6,654 nucleotides of DNA from positions 1 through 6,654 of the forward strand of contig JASLDA010000409.1 of assembly GCA_030151745.1 (NCBI GenBank). The letters are read 5' to 3'. Of the stretch, positions 1-6,422 are shown one piece after another. Position 1 is the first letter of the stretch, and every line of letters begins with the position of its first letter. The notes beneath the pieces were generated by a model that saw nothing but the letters and a program-made list of their open reading frames with translations, was not told where the DNA came from and made no database searches. The position numbers and the translations under genes are program-made. The stretch comes from Chitinophagaceae bacterium. GTDB lineage: Bacteria; Bacteroidota; Bacteroidia; Chitinophagales; Chitinophagaceae.

Positions 1-63
1 CTTGGGCAGCATTACATCGAGAACACAAATATCGAAATTGTGCTTCATGTAGAGCTGCCCAAG
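1..63. repeat. 10-bp inverted repeat bounding an inverted 43-bp segment
   Basis: Bases 1-10 (cttgggcagc) are the exact reverse complement of bases 54-63 (gctgcccaag). The segment between (11-53) is in the wrong orientation for the gene: the reverse complement of 1-63 translates, in frame with base 64, to a sequence containing FDICVLDVMLPK, the normal receiver beta-3 strand and phosphorylation site, running straight into RDGIWLAGQIRKK. Because 63 is a multiple of three and neither orientation contains a stop, both stay open. A fold-back chimera or assembly error at a contig end explains this simply: a minus-strand 3' end in gctgccc can snap back on gggcagc and copy itself. A genuine small inversion cannot be excluded from one sequence. 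Confidence 0.88.
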
Positions 64-579
64 CGCGACGGCATCTGGCTGGCTGGACAGATCCGGAAGA
101 AGAATGAAACCGTTCCCATTCTGCTGCTGACCGCCAAGAACATGGACGAGGACAAAATCACGGGCTTCCAGACAGGCGCGGATGATTACATAACGAAGCC
201 ATTCAATATGCAAGAGCTTCTGCTGCGTATTGAAGTGTTCCTCAAGCGCACGAAGAAGAAGATGGACGATACGCCGAACGAATTCAGGATCGGCAATCTG
301 ACCTTCAACTATTCGGACCTGATCCTGTTCAACGATCAGACCCGGCAGCAGCTGACGCAGCGCGAGGCTGATCTGCTCCGCTACCTGGCGCTTAATCCGA
401 ACCGGGTGCTGAAGCGGGAGGAGATCCTCCTGAACGTCTGGGGCAAGGAAGATTACTTCCTGGGCCGCTCCATGGACGTATTCGTGACCAAGATCCGTAA
501 ACACCTTAAGGATCAGCCGGGAGTGGAACTGCAGACGATCCACGGGATCGGCTTTAAGTTCATGAACGAGGCTGCCTGA
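1..579 (+). CDS. OmpR/PhoB-family response regulator, 5'-truncated, with an inverted 5' edge
   Basis: DNA-binding response regulator of a two-component system, cut off at the window start; 192 residues remain in frame 1. The rest of the receiver domain spans about residues 1-80: the switch Thr (T44 in LLLTAK) and the conserved Lys (K66 in DDYITKPF) are present. A winged-helix DNA-binding domain follows from about residue 95 to 190, with the typical LTQREADLL, NRVLKREEIL, SMDVFVTKIRKHL and IHGIGFKF stretches. It should accept phosphate from a sensor histidine kinase, probably encoded just upstream, and then bind promoter DNA. The oddity is residues 1-21: the phosphoacceptor position reads LHVELPK instead of LDVMLPK, because bases 1-63 are inverted (see the repeat entry). 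A GTG at 40 could be taken as a start, but it lies inside the receiver fold and is not credible. Family assignment is very sure; the sequence before base 64 should not be trusted. Confidence 0.93.
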   Translation, partial: LGQHYIENTNIEIVLHVELPKRDGIWLAGQIRKKNETVPILLLTAKNMDEDKITGFQTGADDYITKPFNMQELLLRIEVFLKRTKKKMDDTPNEFRIGNLTFNYSDLILFNDQTRQQLTQREADLLRYLALNPNRVLKREEILLNVWGKEDYFLGRSMDVFVTKIRKHLKDQPGVELQTIHGIGFKFMNEAA

Positions 580-647
580 GCTGATACTGAGATCGGGTTT
601 CCTGTGAGATATGCACATGGGATAATGTAATGGGCATACTGTGCTGC

Positions 648-668
648 AGGCGACTTAATTTGCCGCCT
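648..668. other. Possible stem-loop between the regulator gene and the OmpA-domain gene
   Basis: AGGCGAC (648-654) and GCCGCCT (662-668) can pair with one A-C mismatch around the 7-base loop TTAATTT. No T-run follows, so it is not a convincing intrinsic terminator. It ends 10 bases before the ATG at 679, so it could instead shape the 5' leader of the lipoprotein mRNA. The rest of the 99-bp gap (580-678) shows no clear promoter to me. Confidence 0.25.
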
Positions 669-678
669 AAACTGACAG

Positions 679-1224
679 ATGTCTATAAGATCCCTATTGC
701 ATGCCGGACTCCTGCTGGCGTCCGGTATCGTATTCGCGTCCTGCGGCAATCGCCGGCTGTCCCGTAAATCCACATATATGGCCCGTACGTATGCGGCTAT
801 CAAGGAGCGGATCAACGAAGCTGATGTGACGTTGATTAATGATACGGTCAAGGTGCTTTTTCCCCGCAACGTGATGTTCGATTTTGACCAGGCTAAGGTC
901 CGACCGGATTTTTTCCCGGTACTGAGCCGGTTCGCCGCCGTACTTGCGGAACATCACCGTACTGGTATCCTGATTCTCGGACATACGGATAATGTTGGTC
1001 AGGACCAGCACAACTTCGAGCTCAGCACTCGCCGTGCAGACAGCGCCCGCGCAGTCCTCCACGGTTTCGGCGTCAGCGCGAACAGGCTCAATTCCTGGGG
1101 ACTCGGGACGCGCATGCCCGTTGCCAGCAACGAGACGTCTGAAGGACGCAGCCTCAACCGGCGGGTGGAATTCATCGTGCTTTACAACTACCGCAATACC
1201 TCGCCGGCCACGGACCAGCATTGA
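679..1224 (+). CDS. Small OmpA-domain lipoprotein (peptidoglycan-binding, Pal-like)
   Basis: A 181-residue protein expected to be anchored in the outer membrane by lipid and to hold the peptidoglycan non-covalently. A lipoprotein signal peptide is visible: MSIRSLLHAG, then a hydrophobic run, then FASC with the lipidated Cys at residue 22. The residues after it (GNRR) are basic, not the acidic surface-export signal of Bacteroidota, so a periplasm-facing position is inferred. A linker of about 30 residues follows, then an OmpA C-terminal domain at about 58-168 with all the expected marks: FDFDQAKVRPD, GHTDNVG with the diaminopimelate-binding Asp104, LSTRRA with the matching Arg119, GLGTRMPVASN, and EGRSLNRRVE near the end. 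The start at 679 is firm because an in-frame TGA lies at 673-675 and the signal peptide starts here. No strong Shine-Dalgarno is seen. It is shorter than full OmpA and has no beta barrel. It could be co-transcribed with the regulator gene, but a 99-bp gap makes that uncertain. Confidence 0.93.
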   Translation: MSIRSLLHAGLLLASGIVFASCGNRRLSRKSTYMARTYAAIKERINEADVTLINDTVKVLFPRNVMFDFDQAKVRPDFFPVLSRFAAVLAEHHRTGILILGHTDNVGQDQHNFELSTRRADSARAVLHGFGVSANRLNSWGLGTRMPVASNETSEGRSLNRRVEFIVLYNYRNTSPATDQH

Positions 1225-1314
1225 GCTGGTCTGCGGCCGGTGTTTTCATATAGGGAAACTAATCACCCAGACATAGTCAGGGGTGTCGGTCTGTCATTCT
1301 TCCTGTGTTAGACC

Positions 1315-2262
1315 CTACCCGAGCCGTTGCTCTATAAGGTAGTGATTCCGGTCGGCGGCGCTGCGCGCGATCAGCTCGCCGAGATATCCCGCCAGGAAGA
1401 ACAGGGTTCCCATGATCACGGTAGTCAGCGACATATAAAAGGCCGGCTTGCTTGTGAGGCCATAGCTCGCGCCGATCCGCAGCCGTTCGATCGACATATA
1501 AACGGCCAGCGCGAAGCCCAGCAGGAAGGTGATCATCCCCAGGAGACCGAAGAAGTGCATCGGTTTCTTGCCGAAGCGGGAGATGAACTGGATGCTGAGC
1601 AGGTCCAGGAATCCGTTCACGAAGCGTTCCCAGCCGAACTTGCTTACTCCGTATTTGCGGGCGCGGTGCACCACCACCTTCTCCCCGATCTTGCGGAAAC
1701 CGGCCCATTTGGCCAGGATGGGAATATAGCGGTGCATCTCCCCATATACCTCGATGCTCTTCACCACCTTGCGCTTGTAGGCTTTCAGGCCGCAGTTCAT
1801 GTCGTGCAGCTTCAGCCCGCTCATGCGGCGGTTCACGGCATTGTAGAGCTTGGATGGGAGATTTTTTGTAAACGTATTGTCGTGGCGGACCTTTTTCCAG
1901 CCGCTGACCAGGTCGAAATCTTCACCCATGATCATGCGGTAGAGCTCGGGGATCTCGTCCGGCGAGTCCTGGAGGTCGGCATCCATGGTGATCACCACCG
2001 GCGCCAGCGTTGCCTTGAAGCCTTCGTTGAGGGCTGCGCTTTTACCGTAATTGCGCTGAAAGCGGATGCCGCGCACACCCGGGTAATCGTCGCGGATGCG
2101 TTCGATAACGTTCCAGCTGCTGTCCGTGCTGCCGTCATCCACCATGATCACCTCGTAGCGGTAATTATGCTCGGCACAGACCCGGTCGATCCATTCGACC
2201 AGCTCCGGCAGGCTTTCTTCCTCGTTAAAGAGCGGAACGACGATCGAAAGGTCAGGTTGCAT
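1315..2262 (-). CDS. GT2 family glycosyltransferase, polyprenyl-phosphate sugar transferase type (DPM1/ArnC/GtrB-like)
   Basis: A 315-residue inner-membrane glycosyltransferase, GT-A fold at the cytoplasmic face. The family moves a sugar from a nucleotide donor to undecaprenyl phosphate for envelope glycan building; the sugar here cannot be told. Visible marks: IVVPLFNEEESLPEL (7-21), nucleotide-binding VDDGSTDSS (41-49), NYGKSAALNEGF (71-82), the metal-binding DxD as DAD (94-96) in MDADLQDSPDEIP, NCGLKAYKR (156-164), and the acceptor-side basic stretch HRARKYGVSKFGWERF (199-214). Two membrane helices follow at about 235-256 and 275-298, as in GtrB-like proteins. The start at 2262 is preferred to an in-frame ATG at 2307: the domain begins right after it, the longer form would overlap the upstream gene, and GGAATTCAT just before the ATG offers a weak ribosome site. 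It is the last gene of the four-gene minus-strand operon, 19 bp after the DUF4199 gene. Confidence 0.94.
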   Translation of the reverse strand: MQPDLSIVVPLFNEEESLPELVEWIDRVCAEHNYRYEVIMVDDGSTDSSWNVIERIRDDYPGVRGIRFQRNYGKSAALNEGFKATLAPVVITMDADLQDSPDEIPELYRMIMGEDFDLVSGWKKVRHDNTFTKNLPSKLYNAVNRRMSGLKLHDMNCGLKAYKRKVVKSIEVYGEMHRYIPILAKWAGFRKIGEKVVVHRARKYGVSKFGWERFVNGFLDLLSIQFISRFGKKPMHFFGLLGMITFLLGFALAVYMSIERLRIGASYGLTSKPAFYMSLTTVIMGTLFFLAGYLGELIARSAADRNHYLIEQRLG

Positions 2263-2281
2263 ATGAATTCCGGCTGCAAAA

Positions 2282-2854
2282 TTACATGACCTGCTGCTTG
2301 GGAGCACGCTTCACGATCAGGGCTACGATGAATCCGAAGATGGAGGAAATGACCAGCGACTTTGCGAAGTTGTAGATCAGGAACTTGGGCTTCGTGCTGT
2401 CGGCCAGCGTCTGATCGATATCGGCGGAGGTCTTGTCCAGCTGCTCGGCCGGCACCTTCATGCGCTCCATGAACCCGAGCGTGGCGGTCTTGATCTTTTC
2501 TGAAACTTCGGGATCGATGAGCTTGGCATAGATCAGTCCCCAGATCGTGGTGATCACGGAGGAAATCAGGATGGCCATGAAGATGGCGGCAAAAGCGTCC
2601 TTAAGGGTGATATAGCCGCCCATGGCCTTCCGCTGCCGGGCTCCGGTGATGCCGTAAAGCACCAGCGTGACGATGAACGTGATGCCCGTAAACGCCAGAA
2701 ATGCGACATAGGACGCCGGCAGGATGAACATATAGTTCAGGGCGCTGAGCAGCACGCCGGCCAGGCCGATCAGGACGCCCATTTTTACGGGAATGTCCCA
2801 GCGCTTGAAACCTTCCGGCAGGGATTGCTCGATGGGGAATACTTGTTCGCTCAT
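2282..2854 (-). CDS. DUF4199 domain-containing membrane protein
   Basis: A 190-residue integral membrane protein of a Bacteroidota family with no known function. Four membrane helices are visible at about residues 24-44, 48-70, 86-110 and 160-182. Helices 3 and 4 are separated by a polar, helix-prone stretch (about 113-157) rich in Glu, Lys and Asp, likely on the periplasmic side. The motif GGYITLKDAFAA before helix 3 is characteristic of the family as I recall it. The tail KRAPKQQVM is basic, which fits a cytoplasmic C-terminus. It lies 14 bp downstream of the dihydroorotase-family gene and 19 bp upstream of the glycosyltransferase gene, so it is translated from the same message. Its position next to a polyprenyl-type glycosyltransferase suggests an envelope role, but that is inference only. 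Confidence 0.88.
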   Translation of the reverse strand: MSEQVFPIEQSLPEGFKRWDIPVKMGVLIGLAGVLLSALNYMFILPASYVAFLAFTGITFIVTLVLYGITGARQRKAMGGYITLKDAFAAIFMAILISSVITTIWGLIYAKLIDPEVSEKIKTATLGFMERMKVPAEQLDKTSADIDQTLADSTKPKFLIYNFAKSLVISSIFGFIVALIVKRAPKQQVM

Positions 2855-2868
2855 ATGTGTGGATTGCC

Positions 2869-4125
2869 TCAGGCGAATAAATTCAGTACAACACTGTCGA
2901 AGCGCCTTTCTCCGAACGGGTTGTTGTATGATAAAGATGGTGAATCTGCCGCAACATACCCGCTCCCGGTTTTGAACACCGTCAGCGGCATTTTCCGGCC
3001 CTTCCCGATCGGCTCCGACTCCAGTCCGAAGATCCGGCGCGGCGCGGCCGTCAGCGCGTCCACGACGCGTTCCAGGGAGACCTTGCCTGCTGTGGCTTCC
3101 AGCACCAGCGGCAGGCTCAGGTGCTGAATGGCCATGCCTTCGCCGGCATACTCGAACTCCCGGGCCTTCGCGTCCCAGTCCTGCGGACGGTGATGCGAGG
3201 CGATGCAGTCGACGGTGCCGTCCGCCAGCCCTTCGATCAGGGCCTGCCGGTCAGATTCCGTGCGGATCGGAGGTGTCACCTTGTATGCGCTGTCGTAGCT
3301 GCGCAGGATCTCGTCGTTCAGCAGCAGGTGGTACGGCGTCACGGAGCAGCTGATATCCAGCCCCTCCGCCTTTGCCCTGCGGATCAGGGCCACGCTCTCC
3401 GCGCTGCTGATGCCGGTCAGGTGCAGCCGCGACTTCGTATAGCGCAGCAGCTCGATATCCCGGTGTACCATCAGACTCTCGGCCAGGGCCGGCATACCTG
3501 GCATGCCCAGCTGCGTGGAGACGATGCCTTCGTGCATGAGTCCGCCTGCAGCCAGGGTGTTGTCGGCCGGCATTTGTATCACGATGCCGGCAAATGCCTT
3601 CACATACTCCAGGGCTTTCAGCATCAGCCCGCTGTTCTGCACCGGCTTCCAGCCGTCGGTGAAGGCCACGGCGCCCTGCGCCCGCATATCCATCATCTCC
3701 GCCAGCGATTTGCCTTCGATGCCCTGGCTCACTGCGCCCATGGGATGCAGTCGTACCCGGTGGCCGCGGCTCTGGTTCAGGGCATATTGCACCCCGCTCC
3801 GGTTGTCCGTAACGGGATTCGTGTTCGGGAGCAGCAGAACGTCCGAGAAGCCGCCCGCCGCCGCCGTGTCCAGGCCCGTGGCAATGGTCTCCTTTTGCTC
3901 GTAGCCCGGCTCGCGGTAGTCGGCGAACAGGTCTGCAAAGCCCGCGCTGAGGTAGATCTTCTCCCCTTCTTCCGCCCGGACAAGCGTTTCGAACCCGCTT
4001 TCGTCCAGGTCCAGCTTCGTCCCGGCTTCGAGGATGCTTCCTTCGGAGAGAACGAGGTCCAGCGTCTGGCCATGATACGGGGAATCGGGTTGAATCACGG
4101 TTGCCTGACGGATCAGCACGGCCAT
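2869..4125 (-). CDS. Dihydroorotase-family protein (pyrC-like amidohydrolase) lacking the metal site
   Basis: A 418-residue amidohydrolase-fold protein of the type I dihydroorotase family, whose active members close carbamoyl aspartate to dihydroorotate in pyrimidine synthesis. Family marks: YREPGYEQKETI (70-81), LLLPNTNPVTDN (97-108), GAVAFTDGWKPVQNSGLM (151-168), KVTPPIRTESDRQALIEGL (282-300), and an FGLE / GKGRKMPLTVF end (366-384). The catalytic residues are largely gone. The metal-binding HxH of DxHxHxREPG is F67-A-D69; the second His of the HxxHVS stretch is Gly; TPHHL is TPYHL (Y265); and the catalytic Asp of TDHAPH is His (SHHRPQ, 310-315). It is therefore probably inactive as an enzyme, as known for PyrC-prime subunits that support aspartate transcarbamoylase; genomes with it usually carry another true dihydroorotase. 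Databases will often label it pyrC. The start at 4125 (MAVLIRQATV) is chosen over 4239, because the extra 38 residues are unlike the family and overlap the upstream gene. It follows the BatA-domain gene by 17 bp. Confidence 0.92.
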   Translation of the reverse strand: MAVLIRQATVIQPDSPYHGQTLDLVLSEGSILEAGTKLDLDESGFETLVRAEEGEKIYLSAGFADLFADYREPGYEQKETIATGLDTAAAGGFSDVLLLPNTNPVTDNRSGVQYALNQSRGHRVRLHPMGAVSQGIEGKSLAEMMDMRAQGAVAFTDGWKPVQNSGLMLKALEYVKAFAGIVIQMPADNTLAAGGLMHEGIVSTQLGMPGMPALAESLMVHRDIELLRYTKSRLHLTGISSAESVALIRRAKAEGLDISCSVTPYHLLLNDEILRSYDSAYKVTPPIRTESDRQALIEGLADGTVDCIASHHRPQDWDAKAREFEYAGEGMAIQHLSLPLVLEATAGKVSLERVVDALTAAPRRIFGLESEPIGKGRKMPLTVFKTGSGYVAADSPSLSYNNPFGERRFDSVVLNLFA

Positions 4126-4142
4126 TGGAACGGAACGAAGTT

Positions 4143-6185
4143 TTACGCGGTTGCGGTGGAAGGAGCTGCCCGCCTGGCCATCAGCGCAAAGCTTTCGGCG
4201 GCGAGCAAAATGAGGGCTAAAATAGCACAAACTTTCCACAGGGGGGCTTGCCAGCCTGCGCCTGCTGCGGGCCGTACCGCTGAGCTGCCGGGTATCTGCC
4301 AGCTCGCCTTGGAGTCAGGCCATGCGGCGCGGAGCCTGGCCATATCCCAGAACTGCAGCTGCGAATAGGCGCGGGTGCCGTTGAGCGCGATGATCGCGCT
4401 GTCGCCCCCCGGTGCCTGCAGCCGGTAAAAGCCGGGATCCTGCACCACCGCGTCGACGAAGACCTCGGTTCCGCCGCCGGCGCTGCGCTGGGGGGGAATG
4501 GCGTCGAATCCCGGCCCCAGCAGGTGGATCATGTTCCGCTCGTTGCTGTTGCTCATCGGCAGGAAAGCCGTCTGCCCCGCCCCGGCGCTCAGTGCATAGA
4601 TATCGCCGCCGCGGCTGTGGGCCGCCATCTGGTAGAGGAAGGGCACGAAGAAATACGAGGCCGCGAAATTCCCCGCTTCGATATCGGCGCTGTGGGCCGC
4701 CAGGTACAGGCGGCCGCGGCCGGAGCTGTAGCGCGCCAGCAGGGGATCGCCGTTGCGGAACCCGATGATGGTCTGCGCGTTGGCGGACAGCCCGGCGTCG
4801 AAGCTGTAGTGCCAGTTGGCTACCGGCAGCTGGACGTTGGACGGGATGCTCTCGAACAGGTCGCGGACGATCTCGGCCCCGCTCTGCAGCGTCGCCGCGG
4901 TCTGCATGCCCGTATCGAGCGAGACCGCCCGGATATCGCCGGCGTAGGCCAGGCTGGCGTTCAGCCCATCGAGGTCGCGGGTGCGGGCGGGGAACAGGCA
5001 TACGCTGCGGCCGCTCTGCAGGGCGCTGCGAAGCTGGCTGCCTGCGGCAGGGGGCAGCCGGGTGATGCCGTTCAGGATGATCAGGTTGTACGGCGACCAG
5101 TCGGGGGGAGCGCTGCCGAGGGATTCGGTGCGGACGTTGAAGCCGTTGTAGGCCCGGAAGGCTGCCGGGATATATGGGCTCGGCGCGCTTTCGTTCAGCA
5201 CCAGCACCGAAAGGCCGGGGGAGCTGCGGGCGGAGATGCGGAAGGTATCGTCGAAGCGCAGCGCAGCGTCGCTGATGCTGAGGCACAGCTGCTGCCAGCC
5301 CGGGGCGTCGATGGAAAAGGCAAGCGTATCGACGCTTTCGCCTGCTTCGTTGAATACCGGGGAGGCGGCGCTTTTTACCTGGCCGTTGATGGAAAGCTGC
5401 AGCACCGGCGGCTGCGCGGGTTTCCCGCCGGCCTGCCGTGTCCGCACCACGAGCGCGTTGGCCTGTCCGGCCTGGAGTACGGGGGCTGTAAGCGTTGCCG
5501 TATCGATGTAGAGATTGCTGCGGGTGGAAGGCTGTACGGCTACGGCGTGCAGCGTGATGTTCCGGATCGCGGCGGCCTCCGGCTTGGCGGTAAACTGGCC
5601 CTGCGGGAAATTGCTGTAGTAGTACAGGTCCGCGGCATGGCCCGGGTGGCTTTGCAGCAGCGACTGGACGCCGGAGAATACCTGCTCGGCGCTTTTCCCC
5701 GATGCGGCGATGCCGATGCCGTCCAGGGCCGCCTGCACCCGGGCGGCGGGCTGGGGCTCGTAGCTGTGGATGCGGTCGTTCGTGATCAGGATAAAGCCCT
5801 CGTCAGAAGGAGCGGCGGCGAGCTGCCGCCGGGCCGCGTCGATGGCCGTTTCCAGCCCGGACCGGGCGCCGCTTTTCAGGCTCATCGCCGGGTTATTGTC
5901 GATGTAGATGATCTGGAGGGCGCTGGGGCCTATGCCGGCCGCTCGCTGCCGCAGCAGCGGCTGGGCGAAGGCCAGCACCAGGGCGGCCAGGAACAGCATG
6001 CGAAGCGCCAGCAGCCATTTGTAGCGCAGTTCGCTGGAGCGCCGGGAGCGGAGCTGGATAGCCTTCAGGAAGCGGGTATGCGGAAAATATACGGTCTTGT
6101 ACCGGCGCAGGTTGAACAGGTGGATCAGCAGCGGAACGGCCAGGCTGAGCCCGGCGAGCAGAAATAGCGGATAGAGAAATCCCAC
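4143..6185 (-). CDS. BatA-domain (aerotolerance regulator N-terminal-like) membrane protein with degenerate vWA region
   Basis: A 680-residue inner-membrane protein of unknown function. The N-terminus matches the BatA N-terminal domain: helix at 4-22, then the basic loop HLFNLRRYKTVYFPHTRFL and RSRRSSELRYK, then a second helix at 58-76. A third helix lies near 650-670. By the positive-inside rule the stretch 78-648 is periplasmic. In it I see a von Willebrand A-like region (about 88-205) whose metal motif is degenerate (D96-N-N-P-A instead of DxSxS), a beta-rich region (210-320) ending in RFDDTFRISAR, and a segment resembling a class I glutamine amidotransferase fold (322-400: LSVLVLNE, YNLIILNG, SGRSVCLFPAR) without an evident catalytic Cys-His pair. 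The start is a GTG at 6185; MGFLYPLFLLAGLSLAVPLLIHLFN right after it fits the family start. No batBCDE partners are present. It is the first gene of the operon. Family is sure, the domain limits are rough, and no role in oxygen tolerance should be assumed. Confidence 0.9.
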   Translation of the reverse strand: MGFLYPLFLLAGLSLAVPLLIHLFNLRRYKTVYFPHTRFLKAIQLRSRRSSELRYKWLLALRMLFLAALVLAFAQPLLRQRAAGIGPSALQIIYIDNNPAMSLKSGARSGLETAIDAARRQLAAAPSDEGFILITNDRIHSYEPQPAARVQAALDGIGIAASGKSAEQVFSGVQSLLQSHPGHAADLYYYSNFPQGQFTAKPEAAAIRNITLHAVAVQPSTRSNLYIDTATLTAPVLQAGQANALVVRTRQAGGKPAQPPVLQLSINGQVKSAASPVFNEAGESVDTLAFSIDAPGWQQLCLSISDAALRFDDTFRISARSSPGLSVLVLNESAPSPYIPAAFRAYNGFNVRTESLGSAPPDWSPYNLIILNGITRLPPAAGSQLRSALQSGRSVCLFPARTRDLDGLNASLAYAGDIRAVSLDTGMQTAATLQSGAEIVRDLFESIPSNVQLPVANWHYSFDAGLSANAQTIIGFRNGDPLLARYSSGRGRLYLAAHSADIEAGNFAASYFFVPFLYQMAAHSRGGDIYALSAGAGQTAFLPMSNSNERNMIHLLGPGFDAIPPQRSAGGGTEVFVDAVVQDPGFYRLQAPGGDSAIIALNGTRAYSQLQFWDMARLRAAWPDSKASWQIPGSSAVRPAAGAGWQAPLWKVCAILALILLAAESFALMARRAAPSTATA

Positions 6186-6357
6186 GCAGACGAAGTTAGG
6201 GGCGGGGCCGCTGCGGTGAGATGCCGCACAGTCGCCCGATTGTTAGAATTTCTTCAATTCGGAGGGTCTGGGCGCCGTCGGATCCGCAGGGGCGGAATCT
6301 GACAAATTACACACAATAAAACACAGGCCGGCAGCCGTTTCTACGGGAATCTGCCAT

Positions 6358-6376
6358 TGTGCATTATCTGTGCATT
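6358..6376 (+). promoter_or_regulatory. Tandem direct repeat TGTGCATT with 11-bp period, possible activator site
   Basis: TGTGCATT occurs at 6358-6365 and again at 6369-6376, a start-to-start distance of exactly 11 bp, about one helical turn. It lies about 40-57 bp upstream of the -7 element at 6415, where an activator would act. Direct repeats with this period are the usual binding layout of OmpR/PhoB-family regulators. That a regulator binds here is inference, since one 8-base repeat can arise by chance. Confidence 0.3.
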
Positions 6377-6414
6377 CTAACGCAGGCTTAACCGCTTCCG
6401 GCACGCCTTTGGCT

Positions 6415-6422
6415 TATCTTTG
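6415..6422 (+). promoter_or_regulatory. Bacteroidota -7 promoter element (TATCTTTG)
   Basis: TATCTTTG is an exact match to TAnnTTTG, the -7 consensus read by the primary sigma factor of Bacteroidota. The -33 TTG partner is not clear at the usual distance (only TTA at 6388-6390 or CTT at 6395-6397), so the promoter may be weak or need an activator. The expected transcription start near 6428 gives a leader of only about 12 bases before the ATG at 6440. Confidence 0.55.

Noticed and set aside
1268..1293. CAGAC/GTCTG hairpin in the convergent gap as a shared terminator
   Set aside because: The stem is only 5 bp with a 16-base loop and no T-run follows on either strand. I see no convincing terminator in 1225-1314.
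1327..2289. 320-codon open frame on the plus strand opposite the glycosyltransferase gene
   Set aside because: The complementary strand carries a complete GT2 enzyme with all motifs, while this frame has none.
2263..2307. 15-residue N-terminal extension of the glycosyltransferase
   Set aside because: It would overlap the DUF4199 gene and sits ahead of the normal family start (MQPDLSIVVP).
4126..4239. 38-residue N-terminal extension of the dihydroorotase-family protein
   Set aside because: The extension (MESLCYFSPHFARRR...) resembles nothing in the family and would overlap the end of the BatA-domain gene by about 97 bp. The ATG at 4125 begins the usual first strand.
3121..4368. 415-codon open frame on the plus strand opposite the dihydroorotase-family gene
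   Set aside because: It is rich in His, Arg and Ala without recognisable motifs and crosses the junction of two well-supported minus-strand genes, so it is an antisense shadow.
4315..5286. Second minus-strand frame inside the BatA-domain gene, rich in Arg and Pro
   Set aside because: Its composition (Arg, Pro, Gln) is typical of an off-frame reading of GC-rich DNA, and the overlapping frame matches a known family.
4524..6167. 547-codon open frame on the plus strand opposite the BatA-domain gene
   Set aside because: The translation is Gly/Arg/Val/Ala-rich and low in complexity with no family motifs. It is the expected shadow of a GC-rich gene on the other strand that has clear domains.
6302..6309. 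GTAATTTG on the minus strand as the -7 element of the operon
   Set aside because: It has only one base between TA and TTTG instead of two, and no TTG lies at the right distance upstream.
6242..6381. 8-bp inverted repeat GTTAGAAT (6242-6249) / ATTCTAAC (6374-6381) in the divergent region
   Set aside because: With arms 124 bp apart, an 8-base match in 254 bp is close to what chance gives, and neither arm lies at a recognised promoter element.
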